From Vibrio quintilis (lineage in GTDB: Bacteria > Pseudomonadota > Gammaproteobacteria > Enterobacterales > Vibrionaceae), in NCBI RefSeq assembly GCF_024529975.1, contig NZ_AP024898.1:992001-1056000 (forward strand): DNA of 64,000 bases, written 5' to 3'. Shown here piece after piece: positions 8,772 to 17,199 of this stretch. The first letter of the stretch is position 1. Each line of letters starts with the position of its first letter. The position numbers and the translations under genes were made by a program. The notes beneath the pieces are model-generated. The model was not told the DNA's origin. It made no database searches and saw only the letters and a list, made by a program, of their open reading frames with translations.

Positions 8772-9347
8772 TTACCTTAAAGAAATCGAATAGTGAGCAA
8801 TGCCATTTCCATAACGGGTTAAAGCGAATACGTATGTGTCAGATAATTTACTTGCGACTGAAACGAGATGGCCGGGGCTTTCCGTTTTCATGAAGCCTGT
8901 TATTGGATGCTTTAACTTACCGTCATCATCAAAACAGTGCTCGATAACGCTATTCTCAATATAAATGGCGTCTGGTTTCAGCTTTTCTTCAGGTTCGAAC
9001 AAATGAGAATTATAGTTATATTCATCGAGTAACCTAGACAGTAAATAATAGAAATCGTCAGCATCAGTGAGCTGTGATTTATAGTTTTCAGTTATTTGAC
9101 TAAGTTCCCAAAGCTTACTTTCTATATCTCCGCACTTTTTTCGACCTAAAATTATCAGAATTTTTATTTCTTTTTTAATACAAGCATATTGTTTGAACTT
9201 TAGTCGTAATTTCAACCATTTAGATAGAGTCGCATTTCTTTGATTGACCGGAAAAAATCGCTCTTGGTAAGCAATTTCAAAATAGAGATGTAGCAAAGCA
9301 TTAGTTGCTATTACTGATAGAGCGCTGTGGTATTGGGCGTTATTCAT
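8772..9347 (-). CDS. DUF2913 family protein
   Basis: 191 aa. The pattern WLKLRLKFKQYACIKKEIKILIILGRKK, followed by VIEHCFDDDGKLKHPI, is what I recall of the DUF2913 family of enterobacteria and vibrios (in relatives: AIENAFDDQGNLLSPL). The biochemical role is unknown. These proteins often sit beside PTS or sugar-metabolism genes, and here the gene closes the first PTS operon, 8 bases after the HAD phosphatase. The family call rests on two short motifs only. Confidence 0.65.
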   Translation of the reverse strand: MNNAQYHSALSVIATNALLHLYFEIAYQERFFPVNQRNATLSKWLKLRLKFKQYACIKKEIKILIILGRKKCGDIESKLWELSQITENYKSQLTDADDFYYLLSRLLDEYNYNSHLFEPEEKLKPDAIYIENSVIEHCFDDDGKLKHPITGFMKTESPGHLVSVASKLSDTYVFALTRYGNGIAHYSISLR

Positions 9348-9355
9348 TTAAAGAT

Positions 9356-10177
9356 TCACAAAAACAATTCTTGTAGTGTTTCAGCCAGACAAAATTCATC
9401 GTTATGATCTTGTTCTGTCACCATATCAGCATGTTCTTTCACTGTATCATCTGCATTTTGCATCGCTATACCTAAGCCAACAGGTTTTATCATAGATATA
9501 TCATTATGGTTATCACCGACTGCAACACACTCATCTAATGAAATATCTAGAGACTCAATGTATTGAGCTAACCTACCGCCTTTGGTGTTCCCAAATGCTG
9601 AGAAATCAACACGATCTACCCAAGAACGTTCACCACTAAAGTAAGTTCTTACAAAGTCTGTATTTAAAAAATTGTCAACATTGCCACCTTCTACCACAAA
9701 CTTCCATACATATTCTGTAGATTCAAGTTCTTTATAAAAGTCATCAACTTCGAGAATATTAGGCCTAAAAGATTTAGGGAAAGAATGAGACCACTCTAAT
9801 AAAGGCCCTATATATTTAGCAGTAGGACGCTTGCCAGAATACAACATTGCATCTGCTACATACATCAATACGTTTAAATCATGTTCTTCAGAAACATCAA
9901 GAAACTGTCTAGCCAAGTCTTTATCGATAGAGTTTTCAGATATAACACCATTGTTCAAAACGTCATAAATATATGTTCCATTGCAGCAAATTATTGGCGT
10001 CTTTAGGCCTAACTCTCTATGATAAGGTAGTGCTGCAACATGATGTCGTCCGGTAACGATCATCACATGGGTAACCTCAGAAATTGATTTAATTGTTTCA
10101 GTTAAAACCGGACTCAACGTATGCTGAGAATTTAGTAGCGTACCATCAAGATCTAATGCCAATAATTTATAATGCAT
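9356..10177 (-). CDS. HAD-superfamily (Cof/IIB) sugar-phosphate phosphatase
   Basis: 273 aa, the usual length of Cof-type hydrolases. HAD motif I is LALDLDGTLLNS (residues 6-17, nucleophile Asp8), motif II is MIVTGR, the motif III Lys precedes AQYIESLDIS, and motif IV is VAVGDNHNDISMI. A large type IIB cap lies between motifs II and III. Such enzymes (YigL, YidA, Cof) remove phosphate from sugar phosphates or pyridoxal phosphate. In this operon it could relieve accumulation of a polyol or hexulose phosphate; that is inference. It follows gldA by about 220 bp, with a hairpin in between. Confidence 0.85.
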   Translation of the reverse strand: MHYKLLALDLDGTLLNSQHTLSPVLTETIKSISEVTHVMIVTGRHHVAALPYHRELGLKTPIICCNGTYIYDVLNNGVISENSIDKDLARQFLDVSEEHDLNVLMYVADAMLYSGKRPTAKYIGPLLEWSHSFPKSFRPNILEVDDFYKELESTEYVWKFVVEGGNVDNFLNTDFVRTYFSGERSWVDRVDFSAFGNTKGGRLAQYIESLDISLDECVAVGDNHNDISMIKPVGLGIAMQNADDTVKEHADMVTEQDHNDEFCLAETLQELFL

Positions 10178-10308
10178 TTCCTTCTCTTCCTGTCTTTATC
10201 TTAACAATCACAAATCGACCTCTTATATGATCAACTACTGCAATATACTTATGAAGTACTTCTGATTTATTTTTAATATTAGAACAACAAATTAAATTTA
10301 ATTACCTA

Positions 10309-10339
10309 TAGCCTCACTAAGCTAGTTTCAATGAGGCTA
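10309..10339 (-). terminator. Hairpin after gldA-like gene
   Basis: Stem TAGCCTCA / TGAGGCTA with a 15-base loop in the 224-bp gap between the gldA-like gene and the HAD gene. AT-rich sequence follows without a strict U-run, so it may be a partial terminator that lowers expression of the last two genes. Confidence 0.5.
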
Positions 10340-10401
10340 TCGATAACATTTACAAAAAACAATTACATATATAAAATTGCTTTAAGAATATAACGCAATT
10401 G

Positions 10402-11490
10402 TTATCTCTGTTTTCCAAAAGCATCTGCCGCACGCAATGCAGCTAAAATTGCTTCAGGGGAGATTGGAAACGGTTCATTGTGCATGGTTTCGCCTTCTTG
10501 ACATGACGCTTTTGCTACTTCCAATAATTCTTCGTTTGTTACTTCAGTTAAACCAATCTGAGCGAGAGTTGTTGGTAGTCCAACGTTTTCACAGAAAGTA
10601 TAAACTTCTTCTATTAGGCTAGGATCACGATCAGTAAGCATTAGCATTGCTAATGTACCAAAGGCTACTTTTTCTCCGTGCCAATATGAGTGAGTCTGCG
10701 GTAAAACAGTTAAACCATTATGAATAGCATGAGCTGCTGCTAAACCGCCACTTTCAAAGCCTAAACCAGATAAAAGAACGTTGGCTTCAATTACATGTTC
10801 AAGAGCAGGAGTAACCTGGTTATTGTCACAAGCTGCTTTAGCTAGAATTCCATACTTCAATAGAGTGTCATAACACATTTCTGCTAAACCAAACGCTGTC
10901 ATAGGACCAGGTCTAGTGGTCATATTTCCAGCCCCTTTAATTCTGCAATCTTCAGCTTCGAACCATGTTGCTAAGGCATCCCCCATGCCTGAAACCAAAA
11001 AACGAGAAGGAGCATCAGCAATAACTTGGCTATCAACTAAAACAAGACTTGGGTTCTGAGGAATCATTAGGTAACGCTTGAAAGTACCTTCGCGAGTATA
11101 AATTACTACAAGAGAACTACAAGGAGCATCTGTAGCTGCTAGGGTAGGAATAATTACAATAGGTAAACCAAGTGCCGCACCTGCTGCTTTTGCTGTATCG
11201 AGAGTTTTACCCCCCCCCATACCAACAATAACATCTGCATTAAACTCACTAGTTAATGCTTGAATACGTTCAATTTCTTCGTCACAGCATTCGCCACAAA
11301 AAACTTCAGAACGTGCTTGTACTTTCTCAAAAAGTAATTCGTCAACTTTTTCTCCGAATAAATTATTAACTGTAGGATCTTGAACAATAAAAGCCCGTTG
11401 ACCAAATCTCAAAAGTTCATCAGCTAGACATTCATCTAATGCATTAGCACCTTGTACATATCGGCTTGGAAAAATAGCGGTAGTTACCAT
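10402..11490 (-). CDS. gldA: Glycerol dehydrogenase-like NAD-dependent polyol dehydrogenase
   Basis: 362 aa, the length of the iron/zinc-dependent GldA family. The dinucleotide site is GMGGGKTLDTAK (near residue 93). Metal-ligand regions are DALATWFEAE (Asp), AAAHAIHNG (His) and HSYWHGEKVAFG (His). GldA oxidises glycerol to dihydroxyacetone or reduces small aldehydes such as methylglyoxal; several homologues act on other polyols. It lies inside the PTS-hexulose operon, about 110 bp after the isomerase gene, so its substrate may be a polyol or short aldehyde arising from that pathway. The family is confident, the substrate is not. Confidence 0.85.
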   Translation of the reverse strand: MVTTAIFPSRYVQGANALDECLADELLRFGQRAFIVQDPTVNNLFGEKVDELLFEKVQARSEVFCGECCDEEIERIQALTSEFNADVIVGMGGGKTLDTAKAAGAALGLPIVIIPTLAATDAPCSSLVVIYTREGTFKRYLMIPQNPSLVLVDSQVIADAPSRFLVSGMGDALATWFEAEDCRIKGAGNMTTRPGPMTAFGLAEMCYDTLLKYGILAKAACDNNQVTPALEHVIEANVLLSGLGFESGGLAAAHAIHNGLTVLPQTHSYWHGEKVAFGTLAMLMLTDRDPSLIEEVYTFCENVGLPTTLAQIGLTEVTNEELLEVAKASCQEGETMHNEPFPISPEAILAALRAADAFGKQR

Positions 11491-11555
11491 GATAGACTCT
11501 CTATAAATTTATTAATGATTAATTGAACTTAATTTATCTTGAGCGGAAGGATATC

Positions 11556-11583
11556 TAGAGGAGAAGCATATGCTTCTCCTCTA
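11556..11583 (-). promoter_or_regulatory. Perfect 28-bp palindrome in the hxlB-gldA gap
   Basis: Two 14-base arms meet with no loop; the arm reads TAGAGGAGAAGCAT. It starts 11 bases after the isomerase stop. On the minus strand it contains AGGAG followed by ATG CTT CTC CTC TAG, a four-codon frame buried in the hairpin. It could be an operator, a processing or stability hairpin, or a weak attenuator. Confidence 0.55.
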
Positions 11584-11594
11584 ACTTCATATGA

Positions 11595-12191
11595 CTATTC
11601 TAAATTTGCATGTCTAGAGAACATTTCTTCATCAGACATGTTTTTGCGAATTTTAATAGTCAGAACAACACTTTCTAGAGTTATGAGAAGTAGCTGCTCA
11701 AATAACGAGCCCAGAGGCTGAATGGTTGATACAGTCCCTTGGCCTTGCTTACTTTTCTGTGTAGATCCAGGTAAGGTCACAACTGTTGACGATAATTTTC
11801 CGATAGTTGATTCTGGATAAATCGTAACGAGTGCAACATTTGCGCCTTGTGCTTTAGCTTTGTTAGCCATAGTTACCAAGCTGCCTGTTTCACCGGAACC
11901 TGAACCAATAATCAAGAGATCACCAGTTTGAATAGATGGTGTCGTAGGTTCACCGACAAAATAAGCGGTAAAGCCTAAGTGCATCAGTCTGTTAACAAAC
12001 GCTCTTGTCATGAAGCCCGAGCGGCCGGCTCCTGCTACGAATACTCGGTTAGACTTTTGAATGAGATCTGAAATGTTATCAATATCTTCCTGACTAATAC
12101 GTTCAGCGGATGCTTCCAGTTCTTTTACAATACTAGTGACAACTGAAGTTTCGCTTTCTTTTACGATACTTGTTACAACTGATTCTTTCAT
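11595..12191 (-). CDS. hxlB: 6-phospho-3-hexuloisomerase (SIS domain)
   Basis: 198 aa from the ATG at 12191, one base after the stop of the upstream fusion gene; the frame is open further 5' but lies inside that gene. The SIS fold shows VAGAGRSGFMTRAF (sugar-phosphate loop), GSGSGETGSLV and a C-terminal DEEMFSRHANLE, all typical of PHI. The enzyme interconverts D-arabino-3-hexulose-6-phosphate and fructose-6-phosphate. Residues about 1-25 carry a duplicated VVTSIVKE segment, an oddity at the N-terminus. Its tight coupling to hexulose-phosphate synthase makes the pair an HPS/PHI module. Confidence 0.88.
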   Translation of the reverse strand: MKESVVTSIVKESETSVVTSIVKELEASAERISQEDIDNISDLIQKSNRVFVAGAGRSGFMTRAFVNRLMHLGFTAYFVGEPTTPSIQTGDLLIIGSGSGETGSLVTMANKAKAQGANVALVTIYPESTIGKLSSTVVTLPGSTQKSKQGQGTVSTIQPLGSLFEQLLLITLESVVLTIKIRKNMSDEEMFSRHANLE

Positions 12192-12192
12192 G

Positions 12193-13992
12193 TTATTGAT
12201 TCCCCAACATAGCTTCCTTAATCGCTTTTGCTTCAGCTTTAGGATCGTCTTTATGTGTAATACCTGAACCAACAATTAGAATTGACGGATTTAACTCAAC
12301 GTACTTAGCTGCGGTTTGGGCATTAATACCGCCAGCAACGGACATTTGTGTAGTTTTAACGTGTTGAGACATAACAATTAGGTCATCAAGTGGTTCACGA
12401 CCAGCTGCCTGTTGATCTGCACCGGTGTGTACCGCCAAAATATGAGCGCCGACTTCTTCCATCTCTGCAATTTTTGATGGCATATCCTCTACACAAATCA
12501 TGTCTACTACGATTTTTTTGCCGTATTTGTTAGCAACTTCTACGCAGCCTTTAACTGTAAGGACATCAGTAACACCAAGTACTGTCGCGTAATCTGCACC
12601 GGCTTCAAATGCGAGTTCAGCCTCGTAATAACCAGCATCCATAATTTTCAAGTCTGCTAATACTTCTTTTTCTGGGAAATGTTTTTTTATTTCTCTTACC
12701 GCTCTCATCCCTTCATCAATAACAAATGGTGTGCCGACTTCAATAATATCAACATAATCACGTACTTTTTCGATCATCAGAAGAGCGTCGACTAAGCTAA
12801 TATCATCTAGTGCTAATTGTAATTTCATTTTATTTTCCTTTGATTTACTCAATTCTTTATATTCAGCTAATACTTTTCCAAAAATCACTGAACCACTTTC
12901 TAGTCCTGTGAAATGAGAAATGGAATTTTCTATACCATGTTTTTCAATATAATCTTGAAGTTCTACAGCTTGTGAGTCTTCTGAATTTTCAAATAAAAAT
13001 ACAGAAGCTATAGCTTTAGGCAAATACGTTACATTACCAACCAATTTTTCATAAGAAAGGCATGGTGCAACGAGACGGTCTGTTACATCTAACTTCCTAA
13101 TTGGAGAACGACACACTCGTTTAATATCATCTTTCACAATATCTAACGTAAATCGCTTCATATTCTTATCAATAAAAGCTTGTAGTTCTTCGGATTTAAA
13201 GCCAAATTTTTCTATTAGGGCTTTAGCAGACTCAAGCATTATAGAGCTGACAAGATCATATAACTCTGGATCAGCAAATGCTTCTTGAACATATTTATAG
13301 CCTTTAATAAAACCAAGATAACCTGCGGCTGCATGTCCACAATTACAAATGTATAATTTTCTTTCTAGATACATTGTTAAGTTGTCTGTGTAATCTGCAC
13401 CTTTAATTGGCTCTGACGTTGTATCTGCCAGCTTATTCTGCTCTATAACAAGTTCAAAATAACTATCAATATCAAGATATTGATCTCCATCCCTTGTATT
13501 TGTCAACGCTAGCCTATCTACGGATGTATTAGCAAAACAAGCGATTTCATTTAGTTCATTTTCGCTAATAATATTACTGTGTTTTAAAATCTCATTTTTT
13601 AAGCGATCCGACGCATACAGTGCGTTTTCACATGCCAATACATTCACTTTTGGACATTTTTTAATTAATCGCTTTTTTAGACCTTCTGCAATTATCTTAG
13701 AAATTTTTGACAGATTATCAGCCCAAACAGAAGTAGTGATAATATCACCATTACAAATCTCATTAATAACTGATTCGGAATCAGATATTGGAGAAATCGC
13801 TTTTACATTATCAATAGTTTTCTTTTCATATCCTTTATCTAAAAAATAGATATCATAAGAATTACTACTATTAATAGATGCTACAAGTTCTTGACCTACT
13901 TCTACGAAAGTTATTTGATAACCAGAATCATGAAGTAAATCTCCAATAAAACCTCTACCTATATTTCCTGCACCAAAATGAACAGCTTTCAT
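12193..13992 (-). CDS. Fusion: mannitol-1-phosphate dehydrogenase-like domain + 3-hexulose-6-phosphate synthase
   Basis: 599 aa in one uninterrupted frame. Residues 1-388 are a complete MtlD-family polyol-phosphate dehydrogenase (MtlD alone is about 382 aa), with NAD site FGAGNIGRGFIG at 6-17 and the conserved CNCGHAAAGYLG. Residues 389-599 are a complete HPS/KGPDC-family (beta/alpha)8 barrel of 211 aa, with ADLKIMDAG, VDMICVED, VHTGAD and SVAGGIN motifs. At the join (ATG at 12828) there is AAAGGAAAATAAAATG, a good ribosome site, so a free synthase may also be made. HPS condenses ribulose-5-phosphate with formaldehyde, or does the reverse. The gene overlaps EIIA by 4 bases and abuts hxlB. This domain pairing is not one I know. 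Confidence 0.88.
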   Translation of the reverse strand: MKAVHFGAGNIGRGFIGDLLHDSGYQITFVEVGQELVASINSSNSYDIYFLDKGYEKKTIDNVKAISPISDSESVINEICNGDIITTSVWADNLSKISKIIAEGLKKRLIKKCPKVNVLACENALYASDRLKNEILKHSNIISENELNEIACFANTSVDRLALTNTRDGDQYLDIDSYFELVIEQNKLADTTSEPIKGADYTDNLTMYLERKLYICNCGHAAAGYLGFIKGYKYVQEAFADPELYDLVSSIMLESAKALIEKFGFKSEELQAFIDKNMKRFTLDIVKDDIKRVCRSPIRKLDVTDRLVAPCLSYEKLVGNVTYLPKAIASVFLFENSEDSQAVELQDYIEKHGIENSISHFTGLESGSVIFGKVLAEYKELSKSKENKMKLQLALDDISLVDALLMIEKVRDYVDIIEVGTPFVIDEGMRAVREIKKHFPEKEVLADLKIMDAGYYEAELAFEAGADYATVLGVTDVLTVKGCVEVANKYGKKIVVDMICVEDMPSKIAEMEEVGAHILAVHTGADQQAAGREPLDDLIVMSQHVKTTQMSVAGGINAQTAAKYVELNPSILIVGSGITHKDDPKAEAKAIKEAMLGNQ

Positions 13993-14423
13993 TCTTCAAA
14001 CTCCTCAAATATTTTGACAACATCTTCCGCTGATTGTGCAAGGATTAATTTTTCAATATTATCCTCATCTGAGCAAACAATAGCGATCTTCCCTAGAATA
14101 TCCATATGAGTGCCATCCTTACCTGCTATTCCGATAATTAATCGGACTTCATTCTCCTCATCCCAAATAACAGGTTTAGTCGTTCTTACAAAAGATATTC
14201 CAGATTTATTAATTAAATTTTCTGAACCAGAAATTCCATGAGGTACAGCGACACTATTCCCAACATAAGTAGAGATAACTTCCTCACGTTTCTTCATTGC
14301 TTCTATATATTCTTTTGAAACATAACCATTTTCATTTAATAATGAACCAGCGAGTTCAATTCCAGAATTTAAAGAAGACACATCAATATCCAGAGATATA
14401 TTATTGGTATCAAATATATCCAT
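13989..14423 (-). CDS. PTS mannitol-type EIIA component (operon 1)
   Basis: 144 aa. It matches the mannitol/fructose EIIA fold (PTS_EIIA_2), with the phosphorylated His in NSVAVPHGISGSE (near residue 72) and the conserved VIGIAGKDGTHMDIL-type segment (here IIGIAGKDGTHMDIL). It passes phosphate from HPr to the EIIB domain of the adjacent EIICB. Its stop overlaps the start of the dehydrogenase-synthase fusion by 4 bases, and it follows EIICB by 35 bases. It is clearly paralogous to the EIIA at 19933 (for example the shared STYVGNSVAVPHGI), pointing to operon duplication. Confidence 0.9.
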   Translation of the reverse strand: MDIFDTNNISLDIDVSSLNSGIELAGSLLNENGYVSKEYIEAMKKREEVISTYVGNSVAVPHGISGSENLINKSGISFVRTTKPVIWDEENEVRLIIGIAGKDGTHMDILGKIAIVCSDEDNIEKLILAQSAEDVVKIFEEFEE

Positions 14424-14458
14424 ATATAAACCTCTATATTTATACTTAAATATTTTAT

Positions 14459-15925
14459 TTATACATTAGCATTAATAATCGAATTAACATCAGGACCTTC
14501 GTTATTAGCATTAGACTGGATATGTTCTAAAACCCTGTCGTATTGTTTTGCTTCAACGAAATTCTTAATTGAAATAAACTGAGTTTGTGGATTCTTAGCG
14601 TTTTGACGCGCTCTATCTAACAAATCGGCGTGAGTGACAACTAGATCAGCATCATCTGGAAGTTTGCTTACTGAAGCGTTAGCGACTGTTACATCAAGCA
14701 TCGCTTTTTTCGCTCTAGTACGGAGGACTGACGCTCCCATTGCACTTGATCCCATACCAGCATCGCAGGCGACAATAACTTTTGAAATCTTACGATTGGT
14801 TAGGTATTCGCTAGCTCCTGCAACATTTGATGAAATAGCGACTTGTTCTGCATGCTCTAGCTCAATTTCACGCTCTAATTCTTCACCATCGTTTACTTCT
14901 GACTTATCGAGCTTCAATAATGCGCCCGCAATAATGAATGAAACGAGTAGACCGGCGAAGTATCCCAACAAGTTAACGCCGAAATAGCCTTTTGGTGTCA
15001 TCATAGTAAATGCGATGATACTGCCAGGAGAAGGTACTGCTACAGTTCCGCCATCAAAAGCCTGGAAAATGAATAGCGATGTCATACTTCCGAAAATTGG
15101 AGCAATAACAAGTTTCGGTTTCATTAGGACATATGGGAAATATACTTCTGCGATACCACCTATCATTACAATAAATGTCGCGGCTGGAGCTGTTTTCTTA
15201 GCTAACCCTTTACCGAAAAGGCAATACGCAAGCATAACTCCGACTAAAGGACCACTATTACCTTCAACAAGAAACAAGATTGAACGACCATGCTCTACAA
15301 CTTGTTCAATTCCTAGAGGCGCCATAATTCCGTGGTTAATTGCGTTGTTAAGGAATAAAACCTGTGCCGGAGCTACGAAAATACTGGCTAAAGGAATAAC
15401 ACTGTGAGCAATAGCCCAGTTTACACCGGCAGAAAGGAAGCCTAGGATAACCGAAAATAGAGGTTCAACTATTGCGTAACCAGCCAGCATCAAAATGCCA
15501 CCAATGATCCCAATACTAAAGTTATCAATTAGCATCTCAAGACCAGGTTTTACTCGGCCGACAAGCCAATTATCGACTTTCTTCATAATTAAGGCTGCAA
15601 GAGGACCCATGACCATGCCGCCGATGAGCATGGTTACAGACGCTCCAATAACAACGCCTGTTGTAGCCAGAGCACCAATAACACCACCTCTGGAGCCATG
15701 AACAGCATGACCACCGGTATAACCGATCAAGATAGGCAATAAATAGGTAATCGTTGGGCCAACGAGTTTTGCAAAGTATTCATTAGGAAGCCATCCAGTG
15801 GGTATAAATAATGCTGTGATAAAGCCCCAGGCAATAAACACACCAATATTGGGCATGACCATACCACTTAAAAAACCGCCTAATTTCTGTATTTTTACTT
15901 GTAAGGTACTTGGTGAAGAACTCAT
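14459..15925 (-). CDS. PTS mannitol-type EIICB permease (operon 1)
   Basis: 488 aa. Residues about 10-340 are the IIC membrane domain with roughly eight to ten spans; conserved features include MPNIGVFIAWG, YTGGHAVHGSRGG and ALLGG-type loops as in MtlA. After an acidic linker a IIB domain starts with the phospho-Cys loop VACDAGMGSSAMGAS (near residue 390). Unlike E. coli MtlA no IIA domain is fused; EIIA is the next gene. It imports and phosphorylates a hexitol or pentitol; which one is not visible. It is nearly identical over long stretches to the EIICB at 20408. Confidence 0.92.
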   Translation of the reverse strand: MSSSPSTLQVKIQKLGGFLSGMVMPNIGVFIAWGFITALFIPTGWLPNEYFAKLVGPTITYLLPILIGYTGGHAVHGSRGGVIGALATTGVVIGASVTMLIGGMVMGPLAALIMKKVDNWLVGRVKPGLEMLIDNFSIGIIGGILMLAGYAIVEPLFSVILGFLSAGVNWAIAHSVIPLASIFVAPAQVLFLNNAINHGIMAPLGIEQVVEHGRSILFLVEGNSGPLVGVMLAYCLFGKGLAKKTAPAATFIVMIGGIAEVYFPYVLMKPKLVIAPIFGSMTSLFIFQAFDGGTVAVPSPGSIIAFTMMTPKGYFGVNLLGYFAGLLVSFIIAGALLKLDKSEVNDGEELEREIELEHAEQVAISSNVAGASEYLTNRKISKVIVACDAGMGSSAMGASVLRTRAKKAMLDVTVANASVSKLPDDADLVVTHADLLDRARQNAKNPQTQFISIKNFVEAKQYDRVLEHIQSNANNEGPDVNSIINANV

Positions 15926-16054
15926 TTTGTTTACTCCATCAATATTAGATTAATTAATTATTTGTAGTTTTTTTAATTTACTTTCATAAATTTTAAAATC
16001 AGTAATCCGCCCACAATTGCTATTGCAACTCTGGAAATAACATATATAGCTATT

Positions 16055-16190
16055 ACACAAATTATCTTTTATAAAATTATCAAAGATTACATCTATAGTT
16101 ACCTATATAACTACAGGTGTTATATAAATATTCTTTAACTTGTATTCATATGAATAACCCTCGGTTAAATCGTTTAATTTTATTTTAGAT
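16055..16190 (-). pseudogene. Remnant of a lactose/cellobiose-type EIIB gene
   Basis: The gap between HPr and EIICB in operon 1 is about 340 bp, and in operon 2 the same place holds an intact EIIB gene (21863-22186). Translating the gap on the minus strand gives NIYITPVVI, a stop, then VTIDVIFDNFIKDNL, which lines up with the C-terminus of the intact protein (KVHIIPVETYATMDGLELL and EFIKDNL). The nucleotide match is clearest at 16058-16130. The rest of the gene is lost or unrecognisable, including the phospho-Cys. The remainder of the gap (15926-16054, 16191-16267) is AT-rich with nothing else seen. Confidence 0.62.
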
Positions 16191-16267
16191 ATGATTTTAT
16201 AGAACCTATTTATACCATTACCAAATATTGGCTATTAGCTAATAAGAACTTCGAATATAAATAATTT

Positions 16268-16561
16268 CTATTCTCCAAGCCCGCTTTGTATCCCTTCATC
16301 AATAGCTTTCAGAGCTAATTTCGCATCATGACCTTTCAGAGTAACCAGAATTTCATGTCCGCACTTAACACCGCACGTCATAAGTTTCATCAAGCTTTTA
16401 GCATTTTCAGGTTTACCATTTGAGGTCAAATTAGTAATGCTTATATCACTATCAAATTGCTTAGCAATCTTAACCAGCATTGCACCAGGTCTAGTATGTA
16501 AGCCACTCTTGTTTTCAATTGTAAATTTAGCTTCTAATGCTAAGTCATTTTGTACAGTCAT
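16268..16561 (-). CDS. HPr-family phosphocarrier protein (operon 1)
   Basis: 97 aa, slightly longer than classical HPr (85-90 aa). The active His lies in SGLHTRPGAML (His22, the His15 equivalent), and the second conserved region is GKPENAKSLMKLM with the Ser46-equivalent Ser56. It carries phosphate from enzyme I to EIIA. It is the first gene of operon 1, preceded by a sigma-54 promoter and a dyad. A dedicated HPr per operon is typical of LevR-controlled systems, because the activator is itself phosphorylated by HPr. It is about 80% identical by eye to the HPr at 22205. Confidence 0.9.
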   Translation of the reverse strand: MTVQNDLALEAKFTIENKSGLHTRPGAMLVKIAKQFDSDISITNLTSNGKPENAKSLMKLMTCGVKCGHEILVTLKGHDAKLALKAIDEGIQSGLGE

Positions 16562-16604
16562 TGTTTCATCGCCATCAAATTTAATCTAAACACACTTCTT
16601 AGAA

Positions 16605-16620
16605 TGCACTTTACATGCCA
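16605..16620 (-). promoter_or_regulatory. Sigma-54 (-24/-12) promoter for operon 1
   Basis: On the minus strand TGGCAT-GTAAA-GTGCA fits the consensus TGGCAC-N5-TTGCA with the obligatory GG and GC at the correct 10-base spacing. It lies 43 bases upstream of the HPr start. A LevR-type sigma-54 activator is encoded nearby. Confidence 0.75.
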
Positions 16621-16658
16621 ACTTATAATTAATATATTTTTCATATACTTATAAGGTT

Positions 16659-16683
16659 ACACTTGATGTGTTTTGAAGTGTAT
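16659..16683. promoter_or_regulatory. Probable upstream activator site (dyad) for operon 1
   Basis: TACACTT and AAGTGTA half-sites flank an 11-base centre about 50 bp upstream of the -24 element, the right place for a sigma-54 activator dimer. TGTGTTT words recur at the equivalent place in operon 2. Binding by the LevR-type protein is inferred. Confidence 0.5.
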
Positions 16684-16713
16684 GGATATAAACCTTAAAG
16701 TTTTAACGGGGAA

Positions 16714-17010
16714 ATGAAACACATACACCGTAAGATTTTATCTATATTCTCACTTGGTGTGATCTACCATGATATCCGTAGCCACGTCGAAGATATGTAT
16801 GGCATTGATGTCTCTGAAGCCTATGCCAATACTTGACTTGACGAAATAGCAACAGAAGGAGTTCATGCAGACTTGAATCCTGTTTATATGTGAGTAAAAA
16901 AGTTACGAGATGGCGCAGGATCGCTTAGAGACTATGATGGGGCAGCTATACCCAATCATAATTCGTTATTGACAGAAAAAATAGGCAAAACCGAGGGGGA
17001 GGATCAAGAA
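16714..17010 (+). pseudogene. Remnant of an IS256-family transposase
   Basis: An ATG at 16714 opens a frame reading SLGVIYHDIRSHVEDMYGIDVSEAYANT and then a stop. Reading on through stops gives LDEIATEGVHADLNPVYM and VKKLRDGAG. This follows the order of the IS256 transposase segment (RDI...LEEMYGVEVS, ITDEI, RPLDPVYPIV, VKVRD). Only about 90 codons are recognisable and several stops are present, so the element is dead. It lies between the two PTS operons and may mark the duplication event. The rest up to 17199 shows nothing. Confidence 0.6.
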
Positions 17011-17199
17011 TGACAATAGCTTATTTCAAGTGCTAAATGCAGGGATATTGAGTGCTTCTAAGAAATGGACAATGCCAATCCAAAATTGAAAAAATGACAT
17101 TGTCTAAACCGGTGATTCACTTTTGAGGTAGGCTGAATGACGTATTAGATATCTAGTTCAAATTAACTACTCATTCCAGTTGATCCTCAGATATCAAAA

